64,000 bases of DNA from Tous-C4FEB sp044356555. Its GTDB lineage: Bacteria > Verrucomicrobiota > Verrucomicrobiia > Opitutales > Opitutaceae. The position numbers and the translations under genes are program-made. This document shows positions 25,512 through 33,506 of this stretch, in pieces. A model generated the notes under the pieces. The model was given only the letters and a program-made list of their open reading frames with translations, searched no databases and was not told where the DNA came from. How positions within the stretch are numbered: position 1 is the stretch's first letter; each line of letters begins with the position of its first letter. The stretch is from NCBI GenBank assembly GCA_044356555.1, contig JBIKWB010000008.1, positions 106,476-170,475 of the forward strand. The letters are read 5' to 3'.

Positions 25512-26732
25512 TTAGACGGCGAGATCGGGTGCGGGGGCGCCCACGGGATGATCGGCTTCGCGGCCGGCGGTGTGGACGCGCTCGCCCTGCACGTAGGTCT
25601 GGAGAACGGTGGGCGTTTCGCCGCGGAGCCGCACGAGGATGAGGTCGGCGGCTTTACCGGTTTCAAGACTGCCGGTTTCGTCACCGATGCCGGCGGCGCG
25701 GGCGGGAATCGCGGTGGCGGCTTTGACGGCCTGCGTGAGCGGGAGCACGCGCTCGCGCCAAAGCTTGAAGACGGAGTGCAGCATGGCCGGCGGGTAATAG
25801 TCGGAGCAGAGGCCGTTGACGGCGCCGGCGCTGATCGCGCTCGTGATGTCGAGGTTGCCGGTGAGCGAGCCGCCGCGGAGGACATTGGCGGCGCCGCCGA
25901 GCACATCGAGGCCGAGCGCGCGGGCGGCGTGGGCGGCGGCGAGCGTGATGGGGAATTCGCAGATGTTGACGCCGGCGGAATGCATTTGGCTGACCTTCTC
26001 CGGCGTATCGTCGTCGTGTGAAGCCACCGGGATGTGGCGGGCGCGGGCGCGGTGGCCGATTTCCCGGAGAGCGTCGAGCGTGAGCTTTGGCCGCGCTTGG
26101 CGGTCGGCGAGGACGGCGATGGCTTCGGTTTCGGTTTTGCCCTGTTTGATCAGGTTGGCGATGAAGCGTTCGCGGGAGTACTGGCCCTGCCCCGGGGTGT
26201 GGTCCATGAACGAGAGCAGATCGATGGCGCCCTCGGCGATCAGGGCCTCGACGAGGTCGCGGACTTCGACGCCGTGGCCGCTGTATTCGTAACGCAAGTG
26301 AATGCGCGTGCGGGCGAGGGTGTGGGCTCCGGCCATCGCGCGCACGCCGGCGACGACATCTCGCCGGGTGAAGCGGGAAGCGGCGCTGCGCTCGGCGTCG
26401 GCGTAGCCCATATGCAGCGAGTGATAGACCGTCGTGATCCCGCAGGCGACGAGCTTGCGGTCGAGTTCGTGGATCGCGACCTCGAGCGGAAAGTCGGCGC
26501 CGGGCCGCGGGGTGATTTCCTTCTCCAACGTATCGGTGTGGAGGTCGATCAGCCCCGGGAGCAAATAGGCACCGCGGGCGTCGAGCGTTTCGACGCCGTT
26601 GGCGGAATGCTCGGCAAGTTCGGCGGCGGGCCCGAGGGCGGCGATGATACCGCCTTCCGTGAGCAGGGCGTGGTCGGCGAGGACGCCGGAAGGAGTGACG
26701 AGGGTGGCGTGGGTGATAAGCCGGCGGCGCAT
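25512..26732 (-). CDS. phnM: Canonical PhnM, C-P lyase pathway diphosphatase
   Basis: Amidohydrolase of 406 residues that converts alpha-D-ribose 1-phosphonate 5-triphosphate to the 5-phosphate. It carries the standard PhnM sequence: DLHTDTLEKE, ITPRPGADFPLEVAIHELD, GITTVYHSLHMGY, VASHDDDTPEKV and LCSDYYPPAMLH. ATG 26732 (reading MRRRLITHATLV) is the family start; the open frame runs ten codons further. A three-unit Pho-like operator ends 26 bases upstream. It is the first gene of a nine-gene operon and one of two phnM genes in the window. Confidence 0.92.
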   Translation of the reverse strand: MRRRLITHATLVTPSGVLADHALLTEGGIIAALGPAAELAEHSANGVETLDARGAYLLPGLIDLHTDTLEKEITPRPGADFPLEVAIHELDRKLVACGITTVYHSLHMGYADAERSAASRFTRRDVVAGVRAMAGAHTLARTRIHLRYEYSGHGVEVRDLVEALIAEGAIDLLSFMDHTPGQGQYSRERFIANLIKQGKTETEAIAVLADRQARPKLTLDALREIGHRARARHIPVASHDDDTPEKVSQMHSAGVNICEFPITLAAAHAARALGLDVLGGAANVLRGGSLTGNLDITSAISAGAVNGLCSDYYPPAMLHSVFKLWRERVLPLTQAVKAATAIPARAAGIGDETGSLETGKAADLILVRLRGETPTVLQTYVQGERVHTAGREADHPVGAPAPDLAV

Positions 26733-26758
26733 AGTGGGAACGGGTCCAAGACTAGGCG

Positions 26759-26791
26759 GCACGTTTTAAGAATGGATTAAGAACCGGTGAA
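26759..26791 (-). promoter_or_regulatory. Pho-like operator of the phnM2 operon
   Basis: On the minus strand the three units read TTCACCGGTTC, TTAATCCATTC and TTAAAACGTGC, in exact 11-base steps. TAGTCT, a few bases after the last unit, could be a -10 element. The start codon of phnM2 is 26 bases beyond. The element also lies 61 bases before the divergent EEP gene and might serve both. Confidence 0.7.
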
Positions 26792-26852
26792 GTCTACGCG
26801 TCGGCGCGCGGAAAATCTCGCACCGGCGGCCGGGGACGGCGACGAACACCGC

Positions 26853-27671
26853 ATGACCCGAATTCCTGTGCGCTGTATCACCCTCAACACGTGGAAAAAC
26901 GAAGGCGACTACGCGGCCCGACTGCGGGCGATGGGGGCGGGCTTGGGGGCGTTGCGCCCGGATGTGGTGTTGTTGCAGGAGGCTTTTCGGGCTGAGGCGA
27001 CGGAAACAGATACCGCCCGGGCGCTCGGCGAAGCGCTGGGGCTGGCCGTGGCCTACGCGCCGGCCCGCGCGAAAGTGCGGTCGTGGCTCGGCCGCGACGT
27101 GGCCAGCGAATCGGGTTTGGCCGTGCTCGTGCGGGGCGAAGTCATCGGGAGCGAACGGTTGCCGCTGCCGAGCGATGCGGCCGGCGGCGAGCGGATCGCG
27201 TTGATTGTGAGGGCGCGGCTGGCGTCGGGAATCGAAGTGATGGCGGGATGTGTGCATCTCTCGCACCTGCGGGGCGACGAGGCGCGCCGAAGCGAGCAAC
27301 TCGGAGCGGTGCTCGCGGCCGAGGCCTGGGAGACGCCGACGGCGCTGCGGCTGCTGGGCGGGGATTTCAATGCGGCGATCAACGGCGAGGAAATGACGTG
27401 GCTGGCGGCGCACCCCCGGTGGCGCGTGACGGAGGTCGGTGTGAGCTTGCGGCTGTATCAGCCGACGCATCCGTTGCCGCCTCATCCCGGGCGGCCGGGG
27501 CGCAGGATCGACGGCATTTACTCGGTCGAGCGACGGGACGAACCGGCCGCCTCCGTAGTCGCGGGCGGTGTGGCGCTTGATGCGCCGGAGCGCGGCGTGT
27601 GGCCCAGCGATCACGCGGCGGTGTGGTCGGATTTCGATGTGGCCCCGGCACCGAAGGAGGGCGGGTCATGA
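26853..27671 (+). CDS. Endonuclease/exonuclease/phosphatase-family protein
   Basis: Metal-dependent phosphodiesterase fold, 272 residues from ATG 26853; the upstream part of the open frame has no family character. Motifs are LNTWKN, LLQEAF (metal-binding Glu), GDFNAAING and SDHAAV (catalytic His). There is no signal peptide, so it should act in the cytoplasm. The EEP superfamily includes nucleases, sphingomyelinases and inositol phosphatases; here a phosphodiester from lipid or from the C-P lyase pathway is possible. The stop overlaps the next start by four bases (ATGA). Confidence 0.8.
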   Translation: MTRIPVRCITLNTWKNEGDYAARLRAMGAGLGALRPDVVLLQEAFRAEATETDTARALGEALGLAVAYAPARAKVRSWLGRDVASESGLAVLVRGEVIGSERLPLPSDAAGGERIALIVRARLASGIEVMAGCVHLSHLRGDEARRSEQLGAVLAAEAWETPTALRLLGGDFNAAINGEEMTWLAAHPRWRVTEVGVSLRLYQPTHPLPPHPGRPGRRIDGIYSVERRDEPAASVVAGGVALDAPERGVWPSDHAAVWSDFDVAPAPKEGGS

Positions 27672-28414
27672 AGGACCGAATCGTCTGCATTCATAGTCTG
27701 ACCGCGCACGGCGTGGTGGGACTAAAGCCGTTTCTGGCGCGGCTCGGCGACGCGGCGCTGCCGGTGCCGAGCTTGCTGCTCTCGGGGCCGGGGAACATGC
27801 CCGGTTGCCGGCGCTTTGACACGGATCTGGCCGGGCTGCTCGACAGCACGTTGGCAGCGCTGGGCTCGCGCGGGGAGCGGGCCGTGGTCTTCGTGGGCTA
27901 TCTCGCAAACGCCGGGCAGGTGGCGGTCGTCGAGGAGTTGTTGGACCGGCACCGCGGCGTGGTGAGCGCGGTGGTGGTCGATCCGGTGAGCGGCGACGAC
28001 GGTCGCGCTTACGTGGGCGCGGAGTTGATCGCGGCGTGGCCGCGGTTGTTGGCGCGCGCGACGTGGGCTCTGCCGAATCTCACGGAAACGGAGTTGTTCA
28101 CCGGCCAGACCGGGGAGGCCGGGGTGGCGGCGCTGCGGGCGCGGTGGCCGGAGCTGAAGCTCATCGTGACCGGGTGGCCGGCGGGTGACGACGTGGTGAC
28201 CCGGCTTTACGACGGACCCGGCGCGGGGGTGGATCATCGCCACGCGCGCGTCGCGGGCAGCCCGAGCGGCACCGGGGACTTGTTTGCGGCCGAGTGGATG
28301 CGCGAGGTCTTTTTGCGAGGGACGACGCCCGATGCGGCGATGGCGCGGGCGGCCGAGGCGGTAGCGCGGGCGTTGCGCGCCGGGGGCGTGGGCACGGCAC
28401 TCGGGGGTGTTTGA
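27668..28414 (+). CDS. Pyridoxal kinase-like (ribokinase-fold) protein
   Basis: Kinase of 248 residues resembling PdxK/PdxY. Matching parts are VCIHSLTAHGVVG at the start, VVDPVSGDDGRAYVG, LPNLTETELFTG, and the anion-hole GSPSGTGDLFAAE. Pyridoxal kinases phosphorylate vitamin B6 vitamers. A PLP supply would suit aminotransferases that start 2-aminoethylphosphonate breakdown, but none is encoded nearby. A sugar kinase role is the alternative. It is coupled to the EEP gene and followed by a Pho-like operator. Confidence 0.75.
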   Translation: MKDRIVCIHSLTAHGVVGLKPFLARLGDAALPVPSLLLSGPGNMPGCRRFDTDLAGLLDSTLAALGSRGERAVVFVGYLANAGQVAVVEELLDRHRGVVSAVVVDPVSGDDGRAYVGAELIAAWPRLLARATWALPNLTETELFTGQTGEAGVAALRARWPELKLIVTGWPAGDDVVTRLYDGPGAGVDHRHARVAGSPSGTGDLFAAEWMREVFLRGTTPDAAMARAAEAVARALRAGGVGTALGGV

Positions 28415-28426
28415 GCGGGAGAAAAA

Positions 28427-28459
28427 TTCACGGCGACTTTATCAAACGCTAACGTCGCC
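28427..28459 (+). promoter_or_regulatory. Pho-like operator before phnN
   Basis: The units TTCACGGCGAC, TTTATCAAACG and CTAACGTCGCC follow each other in 11-base steps. The last unit ends 16 bases before the ATG of phnN, the same spacing as before phnG. TAACGT could act as the -10 hexamer. It indicates that phnN has its own promoter although the preceding genes run in the same direction. Confidence 0.7.
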
Positions 28460-28475
28460 CGCCCATGCTGGATGC

Positions 28476-29048
28476 ATGGGCACGCTCTTCTATGTGGTCG
28501 GCGCTTCGGGTGCGGGGAAAGATTCGCTGCTGGCTTACGCGCGGGCGGCGCTCGGGGGCGGCGCGCCAGTGTTCTTTGCCCACCGCTACATCACGCGGCC
28601 GGCCGAGGCGGGCGGGGAAAACCATGTGGCGCTGAGCAAGGCCGAGTTTGCGCAGATGCAGGCGCTCGATCTCTTCGCGCTCTCGTGGGAAAGCCACGGC
28701 CACTGCTACGGGCTCGGTCGTGAAATCGAACGTTGGCTGGATCGCGGGGCCAACGTCGTGATGAACGGCAGCCGGGGTTTCTTGCCCGAGGCGGCACGGC
28801 GGTTTCCCGATCTGTGCGTCGTGTTGATCGAGGTAAGCCCGGCGGCGTTGCGCGCCCGGCTGGAAGCTCGCGGGCGGGAGTCGGCGGCCGAGATCGAGGC
28901 GCGTTTGGCCCGGGCCGGCGAATTTGACGTCGCGCATCCGAGCCTCGTGCGCATCCGCAATGACGGCCCGTTGGCCGAAGCGGGCGAGGAACTAGTCCGG
29001 GTGCTAAAGGGCGTGGGGAAAAATTTATGCGTATCCGAATCCGCCTGA
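28476..29048 (+). CDS. phnN: Ribose 1,5-bisphosphate phosphokinase PhnN
   Basis: Enzyme of 190 residues that makes PRPP from ribose 1,5-bisphosphate, the last step of the C-P lyase pathway. The guanylate-kinase-like P-loop is GASGAGKDSL; then YITRPAEAGGENHVALSKAE, a typical PhnN block, and ARGRESAAEIEARLARA. Length agrees with E. coli PhnN (185). The ATG at 28476 is preferred because of its distance to the operator and the expected N-terminus. Its last 22 bases overlap the next gene. Confidence 0.92.
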   Translation: MGTLFYVVGASGAGKDSLLAYARAALGGGAPVFFAHRYITRPAEAGGENHVALSKAEFAQMQALDLFALSWESHGHCYGLGREIERWLDRGANVVMNGSRGFLPEAARRFPDLCVVLIEVSPAALRARLEARGRESAAEIEARLARAGEFDVAHPSLVRIRNDGPLAEAGEELVRVLKGVGKNLCVSESA

Positions 29049-29935
29049 TCTGCGCGGGCCTTGCGGCGACCGTCGCGAGTGCCTTTGAACTGCCGAAGAT
29101 CGAACCGGTGGCGTTGACGCCGCTGGCGAATCTCGAGGGCCCGCCCGGGAGCCGCGAGGTGTCCGGGATCGTGCCGAGCCGGCAGTGGCCGGGGGTGTTT
29201 TGGGTGCACAACGATTCCGGCGACGAGACGCGGATCTATCCGGTCGGTCGCGACGGGAAACTTTTCAAAAGCGCGCGCAGCGTGGACAAACCGGGCGTGC
29301 TGATCGGCGGCGTGATCAACAGCGATTGGGAGGCGATCGCGCTCGACGAGTCGGGCCGTGTGATCATCGGCGACGTGGGCAACAACAGCAACGGCCGGCG
29401 CGACCTCGCGCTCCACTACGTGGTCGAACCGGAGCCGACCGTCGGCTTTGGCGGCCTGCTGAAGAGCATCTTCGTGCGCTATCCGGAGCAGAAGACGTGG
29501 CCGGCGGCGAAAGACGATTTCAACTATGACTGCGAGGGTATCTTCACGAAGGGCGACACCGTCTATTTCGTGACGAAGCGCCGGAGCGACTCGTTGACGC
29601 GGCTCTACCGGCTCGACGCGCCGAAGCTGGGCGAGGTCAATGTGCTGACGGCGGTGGCTGATTTCGATGTGCGCGGACGAGCCACCGGCTCGGACGCGTC
29701 GCCCGACGGCAAACGGCTCGTGGTGCTGACTTACACGGCGCTTTGGCTGTTTGAGGCGAAGACGCCCGGCGGAGACGACTGGTTTGCGGGCAAGGTCTGG
29801 TGGATGCCGTTCAAAGACGTGAAAGGCGCGGAGGGCGTGTGCTTCGACGGCCCAGACACGATCCTGATCGCGGCCGAAGAAGGCGCGGGAAAACTCTACG
29901 CGGTGCCGGTGGAAAAACTTACGCAGGTGCGGTGA
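29027..29935 (+). CDS. Secreted beta-propeller-like protein
   Basis: Protein of 302 residues with a signal peptide (MRIRIRLICAGLAATVASA). Repeating segments such as VFWVHNDSGDETRIYPV, WEAIALDESGRVIIGDVGN, DDFNYDCEGIFTKGDTVYFV and GAEGVCFDGPDTILIAAEEG look like blades of a propeller with acidic loops. Secreted propellers of this acidic type include phytases and other phosphoesterases, and the gene sits behind phnN in a Pho-controlled unit, so a phosphatase role is conceivable. I see no diagnostic active site, and the function is unknown. Confidence 0.7.
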   Translation: MRIRIRLICAGLAATVASAFELPKIEPVALTPLANLEGPPGSREVSGIVPSRQWPGVFWVHNDSGDETRIYPVGRDGKLFKSARSVDKPGVLIGGVINSDWEAIALDESGRVIIGDVGNNSNGRRDLALHYVVEPEPTVGFGGLLKSIFVRYPEQKTWPAAKDDFNYDCEGIFTKGDTVYFVTKRRSDSLTRLYRLDAPKLGEVNVLTAVADFDVRGRATGSDASPDGKRLVVLTYTALWLFEAKTPGGDDWFAGKVWWMPFKDVKGAEGVCFDGPDTILIAAEEGAGKLYAVPVEKLTQVR

Positions 29936-29971
29936 GGCGTCGCGACCGCCGCGCGAGCGGGACGGCGGGGC

Positions 29972-30571
29972 TCAGGTTTTCTGGACGATGAGATAGAGGT
30001 GATTCTCCGGGTGCTGATCGTATTCCAGGTGCCGGCAGACGCAGCCGAACTGATCGACGAGCTGGAGCAGCCGCGGAATGCCCAAGGCGGCGTGGTAGAG
30101 CGGCTGGCCGAAGCAAGGATTCGTCACCTCGTGGGGAGCATCCACGCCGCCGCTGGTAAAGATCAGGACGCCGCCAGGATTCAACGCAGCGCAGAGCTTT
30201 TCCAAAACTGCAGTCTGCTGCGCGAGCGGTACGTGCCAGATGCTTTGCCACGCCGAGATGAAATCATACCTCCGGGGAAATTCCCACGTGCAGATATCGG
30301 CGTGGTGGAATAGAACGTCGGGGTGTTTTTGCCGCGCGCGAGCGAGCATCGCGCCTGAGAAATCGAGCCCCTCGACCTCGAAGCCGCGGGCCAACAACAG
30401 CGCGATGATGCGACCGCTGCTGCCACAACCCACGTCGATCGCGGCGCCCGTTCGGCCTAAAAATTTGAGCGCACGCTCGTGTTGGGCGATGCCATTTTTG
30501 AGATTAAATTCGGCGCCGGCCCAATGATGGGAGATCTGGTCGTAGTTGTTCGCGGTTTGGCGGGTTTCCAT
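29972..30571 (-). CDS. SAM-dependent methyltransferase
   Basis: Class I methyltransferase of 199 residues. The SAM site is AAIDVGCGSSGRIIALLLAR, followed by EVEGLDFSGAMLARARQ and FISAWQSIWHVPL. It is the second gene of a two-gene unit behind the TIM-barrel gene (32 bases between them), which has a Pho-like operator. Substrate unknown. Phosphate starvation often triggers membrane lipid replacement with methylated headgroups, but this sequence has no clear feature of PmtA. Confidence 0.8.
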   Translation of the reverse strand: METRQTANNYDQISHHWAGAEFNLKNGIAQHERALKFLGRTGAAIDVGCGSSGRIIALLLARGFEVEGLDFSGAMLARARQKHPDVLFHHADICTWEFPRRYDFISAWQSIWHVPLAQQTAVLEKLCAALNPGGVLIFTSGGVDAPHEVTNPCFGQPLYHAALGIPRLLQLVDQFGCVCRHLEYDQHPENHLYLIVQKT

Positions 30572-30603
30572 CGCGCGGATTTAAGGAAGCAGGTTGCCCG
30601 CAA

Positions 30604-31419
30604 TCAGCGCGCGAGCCCGCGCTCCGCCAGCCACGCGAGCGAGCGATCTTGCCGTTCCGGTGAAACTTCCAGGATCAGACGCGGCTGCTCCGGCAGGGCG
30701 GCTAGGGCGGCGAACACCGCGCGCCACGCGATGCTGCCGTCGCCGATCGCCCAGTGGCGGTCGCTGTCGAGATCGGTGTCCTGGAGATGGACGTGGGCGA
30801 GCGACGTTCCGGCGGCGTGGACCCACGTGTCGACCGGCGGCCCGCCGCGGGCGGTCATGAGATGGGCGTGACCGGTGTCGAGGCTGCGACGGACCCAGGG
30901 CGATCCGAATGCGGCCACGAGGGCGTCGAGCGGATCGGTGCGGAGATCGAAGATGTTTTCCCAGACGAGCAGACATCCTTGGTCTGCGGCGGCCGTGGCG
31001 ATGGGGGCGAGATTGGCGACGGTGCGCGCGATGCCGTCGGCAAGTTCGGCGCCGCGGAGGCGGGTTTGGGCCGACCCGAAATAGAGAAACGGGCTGTGCA
31101 ACACGAGGTGCGTGCCGCCGATGGCCGCGGTGAATTCGAGCGATTCCAGCAGGCGGTCGCGCATCGCGGCGACGAGCCGCACGTCGGGCGAGGCCCACGG
31201 CATGCCGTCGTAGGGCGCGTGCACGCCAACGCGGCCGGTGTTGCCGTCCAGTACGGTGCGGGCCTCGCGGGCTGCGGCGCGCCAATCGCCATCGAGGAAG
31301 GCGGGCTGGCACGGGTTCTGGATTTCGAGATCGCGGGCGTCGCGCTTGAGCCAGTCGGCACGGGCGGGAAGATCGGCGATTTGCAGCGCGGCGCCGAGGA
31401 CGGGAGGAACGGGGATCAT
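30604..31419 (-). CDS. TIM-barrel sugar-phosphate isomerase/epimerase-like protein
   Basis: Xylose-isomerase-like TIM barrel of 271 residues from ATG 31419. Metal-site and active-site strands are GTHLVLHSPF, LLVWENIFD, RSLDTGHAHLM, LAHVHLQDTD and PRLILEVSPE. The family includes endonuclease IV, sugar epimerases and hydroxypyruvate isomerases, so the substrate is open. The operator ends 16 bases upstream, as at phnG and phnN. Phosphate control suggests a phosphorylated sugar, perhaps one released by phosphatases. Confidence 0.8.
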   Translation of the reverse strand: MIPVPPVLGAALQIADLPARADWLKRDARDLEIQNPCQPAFLDGDWRAAAREARTVLDGNTGRVGVHAPYDGMPWASPDVRLVAAMRDRLLESLEFTAAIGGTHLVLHSPFLYFGSAQTRLRGAELADGIARTVANLAPIATAAADQGCLLVWENIFDLRTDPLDALVAAFGSPWVRRSLDTGHAHLMTARGGPPVDTWVHAAGTSLAHVHLQDTDLDSDRHWAIGDGSIAWRAVFAALAALPEQPRLILEVSPERQDRSLAWLAERGLAR

Positions 31420-31435
31420 GGTCCGAGGATGGACG

Positions 31436-31468
31436 AGCGGCGTTAAGCGGTGGTTAAGAATCGGCGAC
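31436..31468 (-). promoter_or_regulatory. Pho-like operator before the TIM-barrel gene
   Basis: Minus-strand units GTCGCCGATTC, TTAACCACCGC and TTAACGCCGCT lie in 11-base steps and end 16 bases before the ATG at 31419. The first unit differs from the consensus at the first base and the A of TTCAC. Confidence 0.68.
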
Positions 31469-31477
31469 AAATCTGAA

Positions 31478-32014
31478 TCATCCCCGCGCAGGGTCCGACC
31501 TCGGCTGCGCGTGGCGCATGCGGATGAACGAGAAACCCAGCGTCGAGGCAAAGACGGCGTCGCGCAGCGGCCAGAGCGACGGGACGGTCCGGAACTCGGC
31601 GCCAGTTGCCTCGATCGCAGCGGGAAGATCGGCGACGCCGGTCTCGAGCACGGGAACCACGGGCTCGCGCGACACCCAGTAGGCGGCGGTGGCGTCGGCC
31701 AGCGTGAAGGTCGAGGGAGGAAACTCGTAGAGGCGGAGCACGGCCGCGCGGACGCGGGCCGCCCACGCCTCTTCGATCACGACGGCGTGCCGGGGCTGCC
31801 CGGCTGCGAAGAAGCGCGCGACGTCGGCCGGCGTCGTGGCGGCGGTGGCGTGAAACGTCACGCGCGGGCAGTCGCGGGGCAGCAGGTAGTTGGCGAGCAA
31901 GCGGGCCTCGATGGCCCAGACGACATCGTCCGACACGCCGGCGTCGAGCGAAGGCGGCGGGCGCGGTTCGAAGCGCGCGATGCCTGTGCGCTCGGAGACA
32001 TGGAAAAATCGCAT
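31478..32014 (-). CDS. DUF6886-type protein
   Basis: Cytoplasmic protein of 178 residues that matches my memory of the DUF6886 family: MRFFHVSERTGIARFEPR at the start, VVWAIEARLLANYLLPRDCP, then AAYWVSREPVVPV and WPLRDAVFASTLGFSFIRMR near the end. No function is known. It is the last gene after the PhoD-type phosphatase (34 bases), on the same strand. Confidence 0.7.
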   Translation of the reverse strand: MRFFHVSERTGIARFEPRPPPSLDAGVSDDVVWAIEARLLANYLLPRDCPRVTFHATAATTPADVARFFAAGQPRHAVVIEEAWAARVRAAVLRLYEFPPSTFTLADATAAYWVSREPVVPVLETGVADLPAAIEATGAEFRTVPSLWPLRDAVFASTLGFSFIRMRHAQPRSDPARG

Positions 32015-32048
32015 GGTGAAACCGTGCGAGGGCGACGGGGTTTCGCGC

Positions 32049-33266
32049 CTAGGGTCGCGGGCGCAGCGCGGCGAGCGGCACGCGCTCGCGGAGCACTTCG
32101 GCGCCGTGATCGAGGTGCAGCGCGAGCGTGAGTACCGGGCCGTCGGCCGCCTCCCAGTCGATGGTGAGCAGGCCGAAATGATGGTAGGCGAGCGTCGAGC
32201 CGATGCGGTGGCGGTTGATCTCGTGCTTGAAGGTTACGGCCTTGGGGTTGGTCGCGGCCAACTGGGCGGCGAAGTTCGTGGGCGCGGACTTGGTGAGGGC
32301 TGAACTTGTGAGTTCGTAAAGCGGGTAACCGGCATCGAGCGCGGCGCCGTCGGGCTCGCGGGCGGGATCGAGGCGGCTCAGTTCGCCGGTGTGACGATCG
32401 CCCGAGAGCAGAACCACGCCCGTGGCGCCGGTGGCGCGGATGAGCGCGAGCAGGCGCCGACGTTCGGCGGGGAAGTTGCCCCATTTTTCGAAACGGTGGT
32501 CGTCGGGCAAAACTTGGATAGAACTTACGATCACGCGCACATCGGCCGGCTGGCGCAGCACGGACTCCAGCCAGCGCCACTGGTCGGCGCCGAGCACCGT
32601 GGCCGCGGGATCGGTGGAGGGCAGGTAATTGCCCGGTATCCCGCCGATCCAATCCGTCTCAGGCGAATCAACGCGGTGGAGGGGCGAGCGGAAATAGCGC
32701 GTGTCGAGTGTCACGATCTGCACGACGCGACCCGGCGGGCCGAACCGGTGGGAAGCATAGATGCCGGGGCGGGTGCGCCGCGGGCTGGCGGCCGGCTCGC
32801 AATAGAAATCGAGAAAATGCCGTTGGGCCTCGGCGCGGCCGACGAATTCGGCGCCGGCGTCATTCTCACCGTAATCGTGATCGTCCCACGTGCCGAGAAT
32901 GCGGGCGCGTTGGCGAAGCTGGCGGTAGCCGGGGAGGTCGTTTTGACGGGCGTAGTGGTCGGCCAGGCGGTCGAGTGAAACGCGAGCGCGGGCCTCGGGG
33001 GTCGGGCCGATGGGGCGCGGCGAGTCGCCGTAAACGGTGTCGCCGAGCCAGATCCACGCATCGGGGAACCGGTTGCCTACGGCATCCCAGACCGGGGTGG
33101 AATCGAGCGGGGAGTTGCACGACCCGAAGGCGAGGCGTCGGATAAGTGTGCCCGGCTCGGGCGGTGCGTCGTAGGCACGGAGCGAGTCGCCGATGACCAG
33201 GGCGGAGAAGACAATCAAGGCCGAGCGGAGCATGAGGCTGGGGCGCAGACGGAAGCGGGAAGTCAT
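32049..33266 (-). CDS. phoD: PhoD-type alkaline phosphatase/phosphodiesterase
   Basis: Secreted metallophosphatase of 405 residues with a signal sequence (LRSALIVFSALVIGDSLRA). PhoD-family motifs are FGSCNSPLD, WIWLGDTVYGDSP, GTWDDHDYGENDAG, DTRYFRSPL and LLSGDRHTGEL. These residues bind Ca/Fe in PhoD or Mg/Mn in related haloperoxidase-like proteins. It should release phosphate from organic esters outside the cytoplasm, and it fits the phosphate-starvation theme. It is downstream of the operator-bearing DUF5069 operon with a gap of 236 bases; a degenerate box before its own start cannot be excluded. Confidence 0.85.
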   Translation of the reverse strand: MTSRFRLRPSLMLRSALIVFSALVIGDSLRAYDAPPEPGTLIRRLAFGSCNSPLDSTPVWDAVGNRFPDAWIWLGDTVYGDSPRPIGPTPEARARVSLDRLADHYARQNDLPGYRQLRQRARILGTWDDHDYGENDAGAEFVGRAEAQRHFLDFYCEPAASPRRTRPGIYASHRFGPPGRVVQIVTLDTRYFRSPLHRVDSPETDWIGGIPGNYLPSTDPAATVLGADQWRWLESVLRQPADVRVIVSSIQVLPDDHRFEKWGNFPAERRRLLALIRATGATGVVLLSGDRHTGELSRLDPAREPDGAALDAGYPLYELTSSALTKSAPTNFAAQLAATNPKAVTFKHEINRHRIGSTLAYHHFGLLTIDWEAADGPVLTLALHLDHGAEVLRERVPLAALRPRP

Positions 33267-33326
33267 GAATCGAGAAAATGGGCAGCGTTGGGTCGCGTCG
33301 AACTCCGACCGTTACGATTGCGCAAA

Positions 33327-33506
33327 ATGCGTGCGGCCCTCACGCGGCTGGTCGCGGCCCTGCTGGGGGCCGCCGTTTTAGCGGAAACGAGAAGTTGCCG
33401 CCGTCTCGTGGGCAGCAATCCGCGACGGTGCCCGCCCGCCGGCGTGGGCCTCCGGTCGATGCGGCGTTCCGGACTTGGGCCGAGTTGCAGGAGATCGCGG
33501 CGTTAA
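33327..33506 (+). pseudogene. Short ORF with signal-peptide-like N-terminus, possible remnant
   Basis: A 59-codon frame between two minus-strand genes starts MRAALTRLVAALLGAAVLAETRS, written here as MRAALTRLVAALLG plus AAVLAETRS, which looks like a signal peptide. The rest is Arg- and Pro-rich with no domain character. Its 3' end overlaps the P-loop gene end by four bases on the opposite strand. It may be the stub of a lost secreted-protein gene, or chance. Confidence 0.25.

Noticed and set aside
33266..33330. Pho-like box directly before phoD
   Set aside because: TTTGCGCAATC and GTAACGGTCGG can be read in an 11-base step on the minus strand, but only two weak units are present and the distance to the start is larger; not listed as a site.
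33330..33500. Riboswitch in the gap between phoD and the P-loop gene
   Set aside because: GC-rich with some hairpin potential, but no conserved riboswitch core (for example a cobalamin box) can be seen.
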